Shown: one piece after another, positions 10,990-23,203 of the stretch | How the letters are laid out: every line of letters starts with the position of its first letter | Numbering within the stretch: position 1 is the stretch's first letter | Assembly (NCBI GenBank): GCA_021234155.1 | Contig: JAJEKV010000019.1 | Span: 3,076,356-3,140,355, forward strand | From: Isoetes taiwanensis | Lineage: Eukaryota > Streptophyta > Lycopodiopsida > Isoetales > Isoetaceae | Direction: 5' to 3' | DNA length: 64,000 nt | Notes under the pieces: model-generated | Told to the model about the DNA's origin: nothing | Seen by the model: the letters and a program-made list of their open reading frames with translations, nothing else | Databases searched by the model: none | Position numbers and translations under genes: made by a program

Positions 10990-12860
10990 CCCGACGCAGA
11001 CGACGACGGCCATGGGATTACATCCATGGTGAGTGTCACATCTTTGCAGCTATTGATACAGGAAATGCAGAAAGTCGTAATAAGGTGATCTCAACGAATC
11101 GAAAAGCCCAAGAGAAATCTTTATAGTATTGATAGACTCGAAGCAAATATAATTTTGCATCCCCTAGGATGGTAAGCATGTTGAAGTTAAAGCCAAAGTC
11201 CAAGCCTCAGCTACCGTGTTAGCCAATGGAGCAATTAGGCATACAACAGGAAGAGAATAAACTCAATGTAGACTTGCCGTGTGTTAATGTTGCATTGGGG
11301 AGCGGAAGTCATGAATATAGGCAAGTATGATCTGATTATTGAATGGAATATCTTGACCAGCAGGAGCAATCATCGATTGTGGGAAACGAAGGTGACCTTA
11401 ACAACCCGTGAGGGCAAGGTCATCGAAATCACCGGTAAAGAAGTAACCCCAATCATGCAATGCATGAGTAGTGAAAAGTTGCTTAAGTGCATAAGAAAGC
11501 AGCAGGGTCTATCTCCTTAAGCTTGAGCTCCAAGATCGTGAGCCGGAGAGAAATAAAGAGGTCAAAGAATCTAGCAAGCTTCCTGTGCCAATAGCAAAGT
11601 TGATCGAAGAATTTCACGACTTGTTCCCCGATGAGATTAAGCAAAGCCAGCCTATAGAGGAGTCGAGTGTGAAATAGCACTTGAACTCCGGGACGAAGCC
11701 TACAAGCAAGGCACCTTATAGGATGTCAACCAAGGAGTTGACGGAGTTAAAGAAGCAATTGCAAGAATTAAGCTAGACCTAGGGTTCATAAGACCCAGTG
11801 TCTCCCCCGCTCGAGCCCCTATTCTCTTTGTGAAGAAGAAGGATGGGAGCCTTAGGATGTGCATTGATTATCGCCAAAATAAGCACACCATCAAAAATAA
11901 GTATGCCTTGCCTAGGTCGATGACTTAATGGATCGGCCAGTAGAGCAAAGATCTTCTCCAAAATAGATCTCGGATCGTGATATCACCAGATTAGGATCAA
12001 GGAGGAAGACATTCATAAGACAAAATTCTCAGACAAGATATGGGCACTATGAGTTCACAAACATGCCCTTTTGGATTGTCTAATGCTACCAAAGAATATT
12101 CATGAGGTTAATGAACGACGCCTTCCGCGAATTTCTAGATTCCTTCATCATAGTCTTCTTCGACGATATCTTGGTGTCGAAGTCCGTGGAGGAGCACGCC
12201 CAACACTTGAGGAAGGTACTTGAAAAATTAAGAAGGCATCAACTTCTTTGGTTATCGGGTGCCACCGCCTTGAAAGAGTGGAGTACTTGGGGCACGTGAT
12301 CACAGCAGAAGGCATTTCCACGCACCGCGAAGATAGAAGCCGGATCGGGCTGGCCGCACCAAAGAATACGCATGAAGTCGGAGCTTCCTAGGGCTAGCAG
12401 GCTATTATAGAAGATTTGTGAAGAATTTTGCCAAGGTAGCAGCGCCATTAACGGATCTCACAAAAGGCGGAAAGATAAGAGATTGGGCAACTCATTGGCA
12501 AAACAAGGCCCAGAAAGCATTTGAGACACTAAAAGAAGCTTTGACGACGGGCGCCAAATGTTGGTCTTGCAGATCCGACCAAAGATAAGCTCAGAGTAAC
12601 AGATGCTAGCAGATAGCGATAGGCGCAAATCCTCATGCAGGAGGAAAGAGTAGTGGCCTATGATTCCAAGAAGTTGAACGACGCCGGCCGCTACCCAACG
12701 CATGATCAGGAGCTCCTGGCTATAGTAAGGGCTTTAAGAATTTGGAGGCATTACTACAGATCATCAAAGCCTCCAATACATATTTACGCAGCCGCCCCTC
12801 AATTTGAGGCAAAGGAGATGGATGGAATTCTTGGAAGAATACGACTTTGAGATAAGTTAT
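10990..12860 (+). pseudogene. pol: pol of element 1: protease, reverse transcriptase, RNase H (broken)
   Basis: Protease: AAIDTG near 11050 and MNIGKYDLIIEWNIL near 11308. Reverse transcriptase: [15 protein letters not shown] and [16 protein letters not shown] (11800-11900), then the catalytic FFDDIL at 12153-12172, the usual chromovirus form of YxDD. RNase H: TDAS near 12600, YDSKKLNDAGRYPTHDQEL (12660-12715) and EFLEEYDFE-like sequence near 12830. Each block is in a different frame, so no full polyprotein can be made from the sequence as given. Confidence 0.8.
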
Positions 12861-13099
12861 AAGCCGTGGAAGCTCAATGTGGTTGCGGATGCCCTTTCCG
12901 TGAAGCCATTGGCAAACGAATTCATTGTAACGCCCATATCAACACTGTAAGTGAATTTGGCAAGAAGATTGAGGAAACATTGCCAACGGACCCTCGACTT
13001 CAAGGAAGTTTGGGCGAGCCTTCCAAAGAGGCCGTGACCTACAAGGAAAGGGAGATGTTCAGCACTACAAGAAGGAAGGAAACTTACTATATTATAAAC

Positions 13100-14470
13100 A
13101 AACCGTGGTGTACCAAAATCTTCGCAAGTTAGAAAGCTTATTTTGAACGATACACAATAGTCCCATAGCGGCATGCAGGGTTCATGAAGACATACTTCAA
13201 GATTAGAAGCAAGCTTATTATTGGCCCATGAAGAAGGAAATAGCAAGATATATTAGAGAGTGCCGATATGCCCGGCCAGACAAAGGCGGAACAGCTCCGG
13301 ATTCCAGTGCCTTTGGAACCATTGCCCGTGCCAACGCTAAGTGGGAGGTAATAAGTATGGATTTTATTACAGGACTCCCAAGAACAGCAAGGGGCAAAGA
13401 TGCCTTGATGGTGGTAGTAGATAAGTTGTCAAAGATGGCACACTTTTTATGCCGCAGACAACAGATACGGCATTAGACACGGCCAACCTATTTGTTAAGG
13501 AGATTTTTAGGCTCCATGGCATGCCAAGGGAGATAATCTCGGATAGAGACTCCAAGTTTATGAGTGCCTTTTGGCAGGACCTATTCACCACCATCCAGAC
13601 AAAGCTTTCCATGAGCACGGCATATCATCCCCAAACAGATGGTCAGACGGAGAGGACAAACAGGATCATAGAAGACATGTTAAGAAGCTATGTATGGAAC
13701 AAGCAATCCAAGTGGGATGATTTCATCCACCTAGTAGAGTTTGCATACAACAGCACCAAGCAGGAGTCATCGCAGACGAGTCCTTTTATGATTAATTACG
13801 GGTATCAGTGTCTTACCCCGGATACTTGGCACAACCCTGTGTCCAAGGTGGAGGTCTCCCAGCAGATGCTTTCGGAAATGCAAGACTTGGTTGAGGAAGT
13901 AAGGGGATATCTCCTTGCAGCAAGAAGCAGGCAGAAAAGCATCGCCGACAAGCATAGGACGGTAAGAGAATTTGAAGTGGGAGACAAAGTGTGGTTGAAG
14001 ATCAAAGTCAAGCAGGCCAAGCTTCGCATCGGCAATTGCAAGAAGCTTGCTCCAAGATGGGCTGGACCCTTCAGAATAGAGAAGAGAGTAGGTAACCAAT
14101 CCTACAAGTTGGAATTGCCAGCACATCTTAAGATCCATAAAGTTTTCCACGTAAGTTTGCTAAAGAGGCACACCCCAAACCCCGAGGAAGTATTGGAGAC
14201 AAATGAGTTTTTAGAAATGACTGACGAAAGCATATTGAAGTCGTCCCGTAAGTCCTTCTTGATAGATCTTATAAGAAGACAAGAAGGTCAAAATTCCTCC
14301 AATACCTTGTGAAGTGGAAATACTTACCAGTGGAAGACGCTACATGGGTACTTGAGTCAGATCTTAAGAAACAGTACCCCGAGTTTATGGAGCAATGCAA
14401 GGGTCGGCTCGTCACCGGCGAAGTCGACATCAAGAAACCAAGAAATCGGGCTCGCATGTCGATTTGGGTT
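13100..14470 (+). pseudogene. pol: Integrase with GPY/F module and chromodomain (element 1)
   Basis: The core reads MDFITGLPRTARGKDALMVV (about 13355), SDRDSKF (about 13540) and YHPQTDGQTERTNRIIEDML (13624-13680), giving the D,D-35-E triad of retroviral-type integrases. An 864-base stretch (13449-14312) is open. The GPY/F module (RWAGPFRIEKRVGNQSYKLE) and LKIHKVFHVSLLKR follow. After one frameshift at about 14280 comes a chromodomain, QYLVKWKYLPVEDATWVLE (about 14300-14357), then KKQYPEFMEQ. Chromodomains of this type define chromoviruses and bind methylated H3 tails in characterised members. Confidence 0.85.
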
Positions 14471-15299
14471 TAGATTTAAGCATGTGTAGCTAAGGCTAAT
14501 CTACGCATGCAGCCGATGCTAGGCATGGGTTGCATGCGTTGTTACCGATGATGAGACCACTATGGTGCTCTCTAGGGTGTGGTGTAATGTCAATGTAGGC
14601 ATGACCGTGTTTCCGCTTGTTGAGTGGCAGGTAGATTAGAAGTCTACTGTCCCCACTCCGAAGTAGACGACCTCGAGAAAAAAAGGTCATTCAGGATGCA
14701 TTGATAGGAAAAGCACCTCTAGTCAATGCCTACGGGGGAGGGCCCTTCACGCCCCATATACGAGAAGGACCCAAGTCCCACGCTAGGCAACTACAGGTGT
14801 AGGCATGAGCGCATAATAGGGCGCTGTCTCTTCGGCCAGGATGGGAGAAACATAATCTTCCTATGCCGAGAGATATGCCTTGCATCCATATAATTGTATT
14901 TAATGGGTGGTTCCCTTACAACCAACCCTTATAATAATAATTAAATATGTACTAACGTAGCGTACATCCTGCAGGCAATTAGAAGGACCGAGCGGCAGGA
15001 GGGTAGCGCTACAAGAACTCACAACGCATAGTTTTGCCATAATGTGTTGTGAGGAGGCGATGAGAAGTTTTTAGTTAAAACCTTAAAACTATAATTGATG
15101 TTAATTTTGTTAATAGTCGATTATGAAGTAGAGGACGGAAGAGCCTCTCACCATAGTACAATTACAGTAAACTATAAATATTACATGAGGTGATTAATAT
15201 AATATGGATATATAAGTTGTTGTAATTGCAGGATATGCAGGTACCCAAGGTGGGGAGACGCGTGATGCTGAGGACAGCATCAAGTCAAGGTGGGGAGAA
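14471..15299. other. 3' untranslated region of element 1 with polypurine tract
   Basis: No coding content seen. The segment ends with TGCTGAGGACAGCATCAAG and the purine-rich AAGGTGGGGAGAA immediately before the 3' LTR at 15300, the expected plus-strand primer position. Element A has a matching sequence, AATGCTGAGGACAACATTAA, before its own purine tract. Confidence 0.65.
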
Positions 15300-16877
15300 T
15301 GTGACGTTCCAGCATAATATACCAATACGTATATTATACTGCCACGTCACACGTACATGTCACAAGTGACATGTACTTGAGAGCAGGACAACGTTGCACC
15401 TAGGAGCTAAAGGTTGCACCTAGGGGGCAACCTTGGATGTTGGGTATGTAATTAAACATACACAACAAAAGGTTCCTTGTTCATCCATTTCCAAATGGCT
15501 TAAAGCCATTTGCCCATGTGGATGCCCTAACTTAGATAGGGTCTATATAAGGGCTAAAACCCTAGACCCTAGCTCTCCTTTCACTTTGCCAAATAGGGTT
15601 CTCTAGAGCTTCCTTTCCTCTTTCGCATTTAGGGTTTCCCTGGGCCAATTCGGCCAAGGTAAGACTCGAAATCGCATTGCCAAGCTCCGAAAAGTCGGAT
15701 TTGCACAACAGGTTGTCGAGTAGCAGTCGTCTTCGGCAAGACCAAGAGCATGGACGCTTTCCGAGGATCAGGAGCAAGCCAAGGAGCAGGTATCCAGTTG
15801 TTCTGTTGTGCAAAACCGTCTTTGGGCGTGGCAATATGCTGGTTTAGTATGTTAGATCACCTCTGGAAGCCTTGTAGATCCCTAGATCTGAGACTCTAAC
15901 GAATGAACCTAACATTGGATGTTAAGTAGATAGATTGATATGATTCTCTATTTCTCGCGGATATTGCATGTATTCCACTCGTGATCTCCTTGTTGTGGGA
16001 AGGGGGTAGAGACCTGGTTGTCGTAGTAGATGCTCCTAGCATAGCACCTTAGTTCCCACATAAATGCGCCCGCACGGGAGCCCACCCGGCCGTGGATGAA
16101 GGGGCAAGGCCGGTTGATAAGGAGGAACTTGTCTCATCGCTGACCGACCCTCCGGGTAGTAAAGCCTATCGGGGTCTTTTGGTGGCTAGGCTTAATGGCT
16201 TGTCACCGCGTGTGGGCAAGGCATGAGCTTCGACACTCGTGGGGTGGTGGATATGACCTTCCAAAGAGTTCAAGTCGAATAAGGGCAAAGGGCCCTCTAG
16301 CCAGCGATGAGCATGGATACCTCTCCTCGAGGAGAGGCAGCTCTCTTCCTGCCTCATCGGGCTGGGAGATGCAACCCAGCCAGTGTAGCCCCTCCGGCTA
16401 TTCACCCGCAGGCTACGGTTAAGTCCCAACACTTTTCAGCCTACTCGCAAAGTGTGCACGGGAGGGGCGGATGGAGAGGACTACCCTAAGCCATGTTCTA
16501 TGCCAGCCAAATCCATTGCCATGAATTCCCCCAATGAACTCTCGAGGCCTAGCCGTCGGTCATCCCCTTGAGTCCGAGCCCGGTAGGATCTCCCGCTGTA
16601 TTATTGTTATGAAGGTATTGTCGACCGACATGTTGCTACGCTATGGTGATTGTGTTTGTATATTATTAGTTGTGCTCACGCTTTGTTTGTTACGCGCTTC
16701 CCATGAGATAGGTTTCCATCCGATGGAAGACGGATGAATGACACATCCACTTCTCCCCTTGCCGGGCTCGCCCCATGGGAGTAGAGTCGGATGGCCCCCT
16801 GTCCGTGCAAACGCCTGCCCGGGAATGCTCCTCGGTCAATACGAATGCGGCATCGTATAAGGAGTAGGGGACGCCAC
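15300..16877 (+). repeat. 3' LTR of element 1
   Basis: Begins TGTGACGTTCC and ends near ACGCCAC. It aligns with 2896-4441, with many 1-5 base indels in the GC-rich central block (about 15960-16600) and few differences outside it. It contains the probable TATA segment TCTATATAAGGG near 15541. The following DNA (GGTGTATC) belongs to the interrupted minus-strand gene. Confidence 0.85.
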
Positions 16878-19720
16878 GGTGTATCTTCTTCGAGGGCATG
16901 TTTCACTTCTGCCTTCGGATGAGATAATAAGGGACCATTTCATAATTGTCCGGGGGATGTGAATGATGCAAAATAATCTCCAACCCGCACTGCCTCATCC
17001 ACATTGTCCACGCCATTTGCCCACAAGTCCTCTGCGCCTGCGTACCCATCTTCTTCAACATTGTCCCCTGTTTGTAGGCTCTAGTTTTCTCAACTCCCAC
17101 CTGCCACAATGATCAAGATTCTCACAAGCGGGCCAATCAAAAATTGATGCATGCCTTACAAAACATGAAAGAGATCTACACATTAACTTTGTTGGATCAT
17201 TTGGATCTATGGATGATACGCTAATGAAGATATTGCACCCCTTTTCACCGAGCACATCAAATCTTTGGGAACGGTCAATGTCGGACACCTTCCAAAATAC
17301 CCTTTCCACATCGAAAAAATTCTCTTCAAGAACCTCACATGCGCCGATTTTTTATCACTTTCCCATCCTTTTTTCTTTGTTCGCCTCGAGCCATAGTTTG
17401 GCTATGGCTCCTTCTCCGTCATGTGTGCCCTTCCCATGTCCCCGAGCCAAAGAAATTCCAAAGCATTCTGATCTTATGCTCTTGATGATACCTAGTTACA
17501 TGATAGAAAGCTCTTCTCGACTTGAATTGGGCCGCACAACTGGTCGGACCAAACTAAGTGGTATTTCATATGACCAGCACCATTTTCTTTCAGCCAATTG
17601 AGGTGCATCTTGAATGCTTTTTGTACAAAGTGAGTATCATGTGTTTTGTCATCTTAAATAAAGAAGTGCACACATTTCCTCATTTTACCCTGTACCTTGA
17701 ACATCGTGATGTGGACCAATATGCTGATTTATTCATTGTACCAATGTTGTGCTTGAATCTCGTTGAATGGCTTCAAAGTATAATTCTCCGAGAAATCAAC
17801 AACCGATAATACTGTATCATCAATGGCGGCTCTTCATGGATTCCTTGAATTGTTTGCTCTGCCAATGTGCCACAAAGTTATGATATACAAACTTCGACAT
17901 ATGATCAAACATGTTATCCAACATATTACTGGAGCTGCCTTTCTTGTCAATTAGCTTTAGTCTTTCGTGAAGTTCCTTTCTTCGAGGGCTCATTAACGTA
18001 ACCATAGACTTGCCAATCAAGCGTTTGATCAATCTGCTCCTTGTATTCTCTTGGACACAACTCAATTAATTGTTTTCCACAATTTCCACAATCTGATTTG
18101 ATACATTGTAGCTTATGCCACTCATTGCCTGCTGCTCTGTCACATACCATAGCCCTCCAAAATGTGCTAACATTATCAAATGTCTTGTCCTTGCCTTGAC
18201 ATATTCCAGCATAAGCTTCAGATGCGCACACACCACAATTGCACGAACAATTTTCATGGAGTCGACCTCATCAAATTAAATGCCTGCTTGTACAGATCTG
18301 ATTGCTCATGTTTCACGCAACAACATGTGTTTCTTTCCTTTAGCTTTCTAATGCAAGAAGGTTTTAAGTATTCAAATTGCCTAAGCCCAATCCAACCTCC
18401 GGATAATTGATCCACAAAATTGAATAATTCACCAGAAAATTACAAAGTGAAATAAAATTAGTCACCTCATTACATTACATTACATACAAATCTTTTACAT
18501 ATTCAAGACCCTAAACTCCCACACATACATGTACATTCTCGACATGAATTTTATTTCATTTACTATGAAGTCACATAATGTTTTGACAATTAATACATCT
18601 CCACACTAATTTCTTCTTAGTTATTACCTACATCTACAATACATCCATCCGCATATACATGTAAACAAATATACATCCGTAATATACATGTAAACAAATA
18701 TACATGTACGTGTTGCCATGAAATAATTTGACATTTCCATGTAGAACAACTAGGGCGATCGCATCTACATTACATTCAAAAAGTAAAGAAATCATACAAA
18801 CTTTACATCAAGTGTTACAAAATAAAAGACATCTTTATTCTCATCAAAAAGTAAAGAAATCTACAAACTTTACATCAAGTGTTACAAAATAAAAACATCT
18901 TTATTCTCAAAAACAAGATGCAATTACAAATAAATTACAAATGCACATGTAATGTCAATATATTGAATTGGTTGTATCCTCTTCTTCATGACATCTCTAA
19001 TTTTTGGTGAAACCTTTGAGTTATCTAACCAAAACTGAGCAACCATATCCTTCATAGCCTAATCTATCGTATTTGTTCTTGGATTTCGACCTGCTAATGC
19101 CCATAGATTTGTTCCACCTAGTGACATTCTTTTCCTTCTCTCCACTGCTAGTTTCATATTTCTAGGATGTATTTTCAAAGAACTTAGTCGCTAGTGAAGT
19201 CTTCTTCTCGTAATTCTCCTTCCTCTCCAACCACCATATATAGTACGAATGCTTTGCAGAAGTCCGCATTTGCTATTTGCATTTTTGACGTCTTGGAGGC
19301 CATCCTTTATATTCTTTACCAGATCTGTTTTCACGATAGCCCCTTGAGGCCTTCCAATGACTGGCTCAAATAGGAATTGCAATCTTTTGTCCTGCAATAA
19401 TCTTCTTGCAAATATACTTTGGTGTTTTGGAGTCAAATTAGATACCTCATTCATTATGAGATTTATAGAAGCATTCACCTTTCTTCTAATTGGCTTTGTC
19501 ACGATCCACCCCTACAAACCCTCTGTTTTCGATTTTCTTTGCCCGCTTGTAACAAAGTGAAGCCCGAAACTTCATCAACAGGAGGATTGAAATCAACCCG
19601 ATGTCGACCTCGAAGTGCTTGCATGAGAGTCCAATCCTTCTTCCATAGTTTCTTCTTCAACCGGTGCTTTAAGACATCGATCCATTCTCGCGGTAGGGGA
19701 TACAACATCCCCAAAGACAA
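16878..19720 (-). pseudogene. DFSENY/HGKG transposase-like gene, copy 1 (degraded)
   Basis: Read on the minus strand from 19720: a basic N-terminal part; FWLDNSKVSPKIRDVMKKRI (about 19035-18975), which matches FWIENTRVSPNTKDV in the copy at 22.4 kb; a cysteine block W..MVC......WHK..C....C..CG (about 18165-18080); KFVYHNFVAHWQSKQF (about 17895); VVDFSENYTL (about 17802-17773); a damaged HDTHFVQ; AAQFKSRRAFYHV; and GHGKGTHDGEGA (about 17440-17405). Stops and frameshifts occur between blocks. The order of a DNA-binding-like N-terminus, a zinc-like module and then conserved acidic motifs suggests a DDE-type transposase, but that is inference. I know such proteins only as uncharacterised families. 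Element 1 cuts off the C-terminus. Confidence 0.65.
18777..18912. repeat. 68-bp tandem duplication
   Basis: Two copies begin CAAAAAGTAAAGAAATC at about 18777 and 18845 and continue through TTACATCAAGTGTTACAAAA to CATCTTTATTCTCA. They lie within AT-rich DNA between the N-terminal and cysteine parts of the transposase-like remnant, possibly in an intron or a later insertion. Confidence 0.8.
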
Positions 19721-22091
19721 GAAATCAGATTATTAACCGATTTGTACTACCGCTTGAAGGGATTTGTATTATCGCTTGAAGGAAAGGGATTTCAATTTGT
19801 TCAAGATACATTTGTTTCTTGAAATGCATTCGATTTAGGAGCAGCTATAATCGATTCGAGCCAAGTTTTCGTTGAGGTAGAATCCGGAGCCATGTTTGAT
19901 CGATTGAGGAAAGTTCAAAATGTGCGCCAAAGTTTTTTTTTTTTTTTTTTTTCAGCAAGATATTTAGATTTTATTGATAGAGAAGATAGTACAAGATTTC
20001 GGGAGGATTTGGTATAATTATGGAGAATATTGTACGTCAACCGCCTTTATTAATGATAGGCAACTCCATGTAAAATTCAAAATGTACATTACAAACACTT
20101 TAACCCAGTTCAATTTTTTACATCAATATACAAAAAAATTCAATCACCCTTTCATGCTTCTACCCATTCACTAAAAGTTGTGATTTTTCTTGGTTTTTGC
20201 ATCTAAGGGGCAAAATGGTGAAGACTGGATTGACGAATCTAGCCATAGTTATGGCCATCGAAGACAAAGCTTCACAGCCACAGGTGTTAAAGGGGATTTC
20301 CTCTGTCCTTCTCTGCCCGTCCGTTGCACCCTGTTTCGCACCCTGTTCAGCTTGAAGCAGAGCAGCTTTTCCTGCAAATAAACAGGCTCTAAAAACTAGA
20401 GCTCAAAAAAGGCTATATGCCCTAAAAACCTGAAGATCAGAAGAATCTCAGACCCTGGCAAACAATGAAAAAAAAATGCAAATTTCTTCAATGCAAGAAT
20501 ACATTTTCTTTATCTAAAGTCTCAGATCCATAACCCATGCCTTTATTGAGATCCAGTCCAATAAGCCCATTGCTCCTTTTGAGGACACAAACACAGGCAT
20601 CGAAGAATCGCACGTCCAATGAAAGGGAGATGTAGCACGTTTGCTTCAAAGAAATAGAAAAAAAATTAGAATTATATAGAATCGTAGGCTTTGCATTGAT
20701 GCAAAGTTTTTCACTTCATCATCAATAGCTAGTGTCGAGACATCTAGAAATAGTTGGAGCCATGTTTGGATCCAATCTAGAATATCGAAAACATGAATTC
20801 GCGTCTGGATCCTACCTAGAACACTGGAAACATGGCGACAAAGTGCTGCAAATAACGAAGACCAAGATGAGTATGAAATGGAACGATCATAACTGATGCT
20901 TTGGTGCATGAATATTCCAAGGCACAACGAAGCAGGATTATATAGGTTCAGATACAAGAAATTTACCACGCCGCCTTTACCAACTCTTGGGTTCATGTGA
21001 AGTCCAAATGGTAAATTCCTAAATATTCTTTGAGGACTCTTTAAAATTTTAGATTTTCACGAGAGGCAATGACATCTCTCAACATTCCTTAGGATTCTCA
21101 AATGGCAAAATATGCTAATGATGGCAAAGTCTTACAACGTTCTAGGAGAGGGCCTTCTAATGGAAATTTCGAACCAAATGACATATTAGTTTGCACGTAG
21201 AAAAGGCAGTTGATAAGCAAATACTTTAGTAGTGAACGAACACAACAAATAGAAAATTAGTGGATTCATAGGTCAACAACTAGGTCACATGGGTTAGCGC
21301 TCTACCTCCAGTTCCGATGGTGTCGTCCTTAACACCATCAGCTGCATCTGTAGTCCCTTCTACTCTCTATATTAATGCTTCTTCTTCTCATGCTTATGGG
21401 GTTGTTATGGCTGATGGTCCTATTCTTCAGTACACTAAAGAGTCATGGCAGCAAGTCAATTCGAAGAAGGCCGCGAGGAAGAAGTCTCTTATGTCATCTC
21501 ATTCTATCTACCTCGTAGTATTCTGTGGCATGATATTTGATATCTGTTGATGATTATCTCGATGTTGCGAACATGTTGATTGTGATGAGGCCATTAAATG
21601 CCTCAAGGTGGCATAAGGAGTTTGGGTGGTTTTGCTTAGTGGGCTATTTCATCCTCTAGGTTTTGAGTCATATATCATAGGTCCCTCTTTGTATGTATCT
21701 TGATTTTTCTTCATAATAGATTGTCGCCCCCCCCCAAAAAAAAAAAGAAAAAAAAACGTGGGTCAGCACTAAAGGAGATTTATAAACTTCCACCTTATTG
21801 TATCAGGCTATAGATTATGTTCAAAAACTATCAGAAAATTATGATGAATATGTGACATGAAAGTATTTGATGTAGTAGCAATTTTGTTAACATATCCAAA
21901 CATAATCACATGAACTTTGAATTTGTTTGAAGGCAAACATCTCATCGATAAATATTTCGATATGTTTATTGACATCTATGATGTACCAAATATTGTACAA
22001 GTCCGATATACACCCTTCAAACTGCAATTGTACATGTCTGATATGCAATAGCCAATCTGGTCAAGCATGTTGTAGTGCATCAAATTAGAAG
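19721..22091. other. Non-coding DNA with T-run and C/A-run
   Basis: A run of about 20 T lies at 19930-19951, and a C10 then A-rich run at 21726-21757. Either could mark the tail of an old retroposed sequence (minus strand for the first, plus strand for the second). A 77-codon frame at 21317-21550 (MVSSLTPSAASVVPSTLYIN) ends about 175 bases before the second run and may be the end of a decayed LINE or retrocopy. I recognise no domain. Confidence 0.4.
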
Positions 22092-22286
22092 ATGAACTCC
22101 AGTAGTGAGATGTGGAAGAAGATGGTGTGTCCGAAAGGCGAGGAAGATGATTGGCACAAAAATGATTGTGTATTAGAAAATTGCAACAGTTGTGGCATGG
22201 GTAAAAGCACGTTGTGGTGTCCCAATTCGGCTGTCCCCCCTGTCCCCCCAAAATGTGGTCGTGCATCCGCCACTTTTGTGGTATAA
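22092..22286 (+). pseudogene. Cysteine-block fragment of DFSENY/HGKG family
   Basis: The frame encodes WKKMVCPKGEEDDWHKNDC followed by VLENCNSCG. This has the same residue spacing (W..MVC, WHK..C, C..CG) as copy 1 near 18165-18080. It breaks into unrelated sequence after about 22220. It lies upstream of the N-terminal fragment at 22403 on the same strand, the reverse of the order within the protein, so the two must come from different copies or from a rearrangement. Confidence 0.55.
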
Positions 22287-22402
22287 AAGTATAATTATGG
22301 CACCGCTCAACTGCCATTATTTAAGAATGGAGTCCCAATTTGTGGGGGAAATTGTAATTTCAAAACTAAAATTCAAATTCCTATTCTTCAAATTCCTGTT
22401 CT

Positions 22403-23203
22403 TTGCCTACGTCCTGTTCTTTGGCTCTATGCTGCAAGCTCCAATCCATTGTGGATATGGAGGTCAACGAGGTAATCTGTCCACAAACCGTCATTTCGGA
22501 CAGGAGAAAACGAAGAAGAACCAAGGAAGAAGAAATGTTGAAGAAAAGACGCCAGAGGAAAAGAAGAAGAGAGGAAAAATTGGAGCTTGCAGAATTGGCA
22601 GAAGGATCCAGTTCATCAAGAAGTGCAAGCAGTAAACGCCATATTGTCCTTAATTTGCTAACGTCTTTCCATAAACAGACCAAAAGGATTGAGGATAACA
22701 TGAAGAAAGAAATTTTACTTGAGTTTTTAAGGGATAAAACATTGAAAAAATTTATAGCTGAAGAATTAAAGGATTTGGAAGTCAAGAGCATCGTCATTAG
22801 GAGCCTCTGGGACTCTATGCAGACTGTGAAACTCTCTACCAGCAATGACTGTCTAGCAGCCAAGAATAGCTGTCTTGCAATGTCTGTAGCACGTCGTGCA
22901 GATTCTGAAACAAGTGACAAAATCAGTCAGAGAGATCTTGGAAAGGTATTAGGTGTTCACCCGAGAAACCTCCAAAAGTCAAAGAAAAAGAGGGAAGAGA
23001 TCGATTACAATGGTGGGAAATGGGTTTCTTATAAGAAGATTAAAAGATTCGATGCAATTTCAGATGAACAGATAGAAAAGATTCAAAATTTTTGGATTGA
23101 GAACACCAGAGTGTCTCCTAACACAAAGGATGTTAGAACTAAAAATTGGAGAGAATTCAAGAGAAGAACATGCTGCCCACTATCTGGAGGAATCACAGAT
23201 TAG
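22403..23203 (+). CDS. Open 266-aa N-terminal part of DFSENY/HGKG family protein
   Basis: An uninterrupted frame of 266 codons; an in-frame ATG at 22457 (MEVNEVICPQ) is an equally good start. It carries a very basic segment (RRKRRRTKEEEMLKKRRQRK, about residues 34-53), an acidic/Ser patch, a charged helical stretch, then a conserved block with LGVHPRNLQKSKKKRE and FWIENTRVSPNTKDV (near residues 190-245) matching copy 1 at about 19.0 kb. The spacing suggests a helix-turn-helix DNA-binding region. It stops at 23203, before the cysteine and DFSENY parts. It is the only long undamaged frame of the family here, so it may be a truncated transposase, a first exon, or a protein kept for its DNA-binding part. 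Confidence 0.5.
   Translation: MPTSCSLALCCKLQSIVDMEVNEVICPQTVISDRRKRRRTKEEEMLKKRRQRKRRREEKLELAELAEGSSSSRSASSKRHIVLNLLTSFHKQTKRIEDNMKKEILLEFLRDKTLKKFIAEELKDLEVKSIVIRSLWDSMQTVKLSTSNDCLAAKNSCLAMSVARRADSETSDKISQRDLGKVLGVHPRNLQKSKKKREEIDYNGGKWVSYKKIKRFDAISDEQIEKIQNFWIENTRVSPNTKDVRTKNWREFKRRTCCPLSGGITD

Noticed and set aside
21290-21345. Possible tRNA-derived SINE head (GGGTTAGCGCTCTACC)
   Set aside because: No B box at the right distance and no cloverleaf.
22202-22225. Short match of TAAAAGCACGTTGTGGTGT to 63894-63912
   Set aside because: About 20 bases only, and the coding strand would differ between the two places; could be chance.
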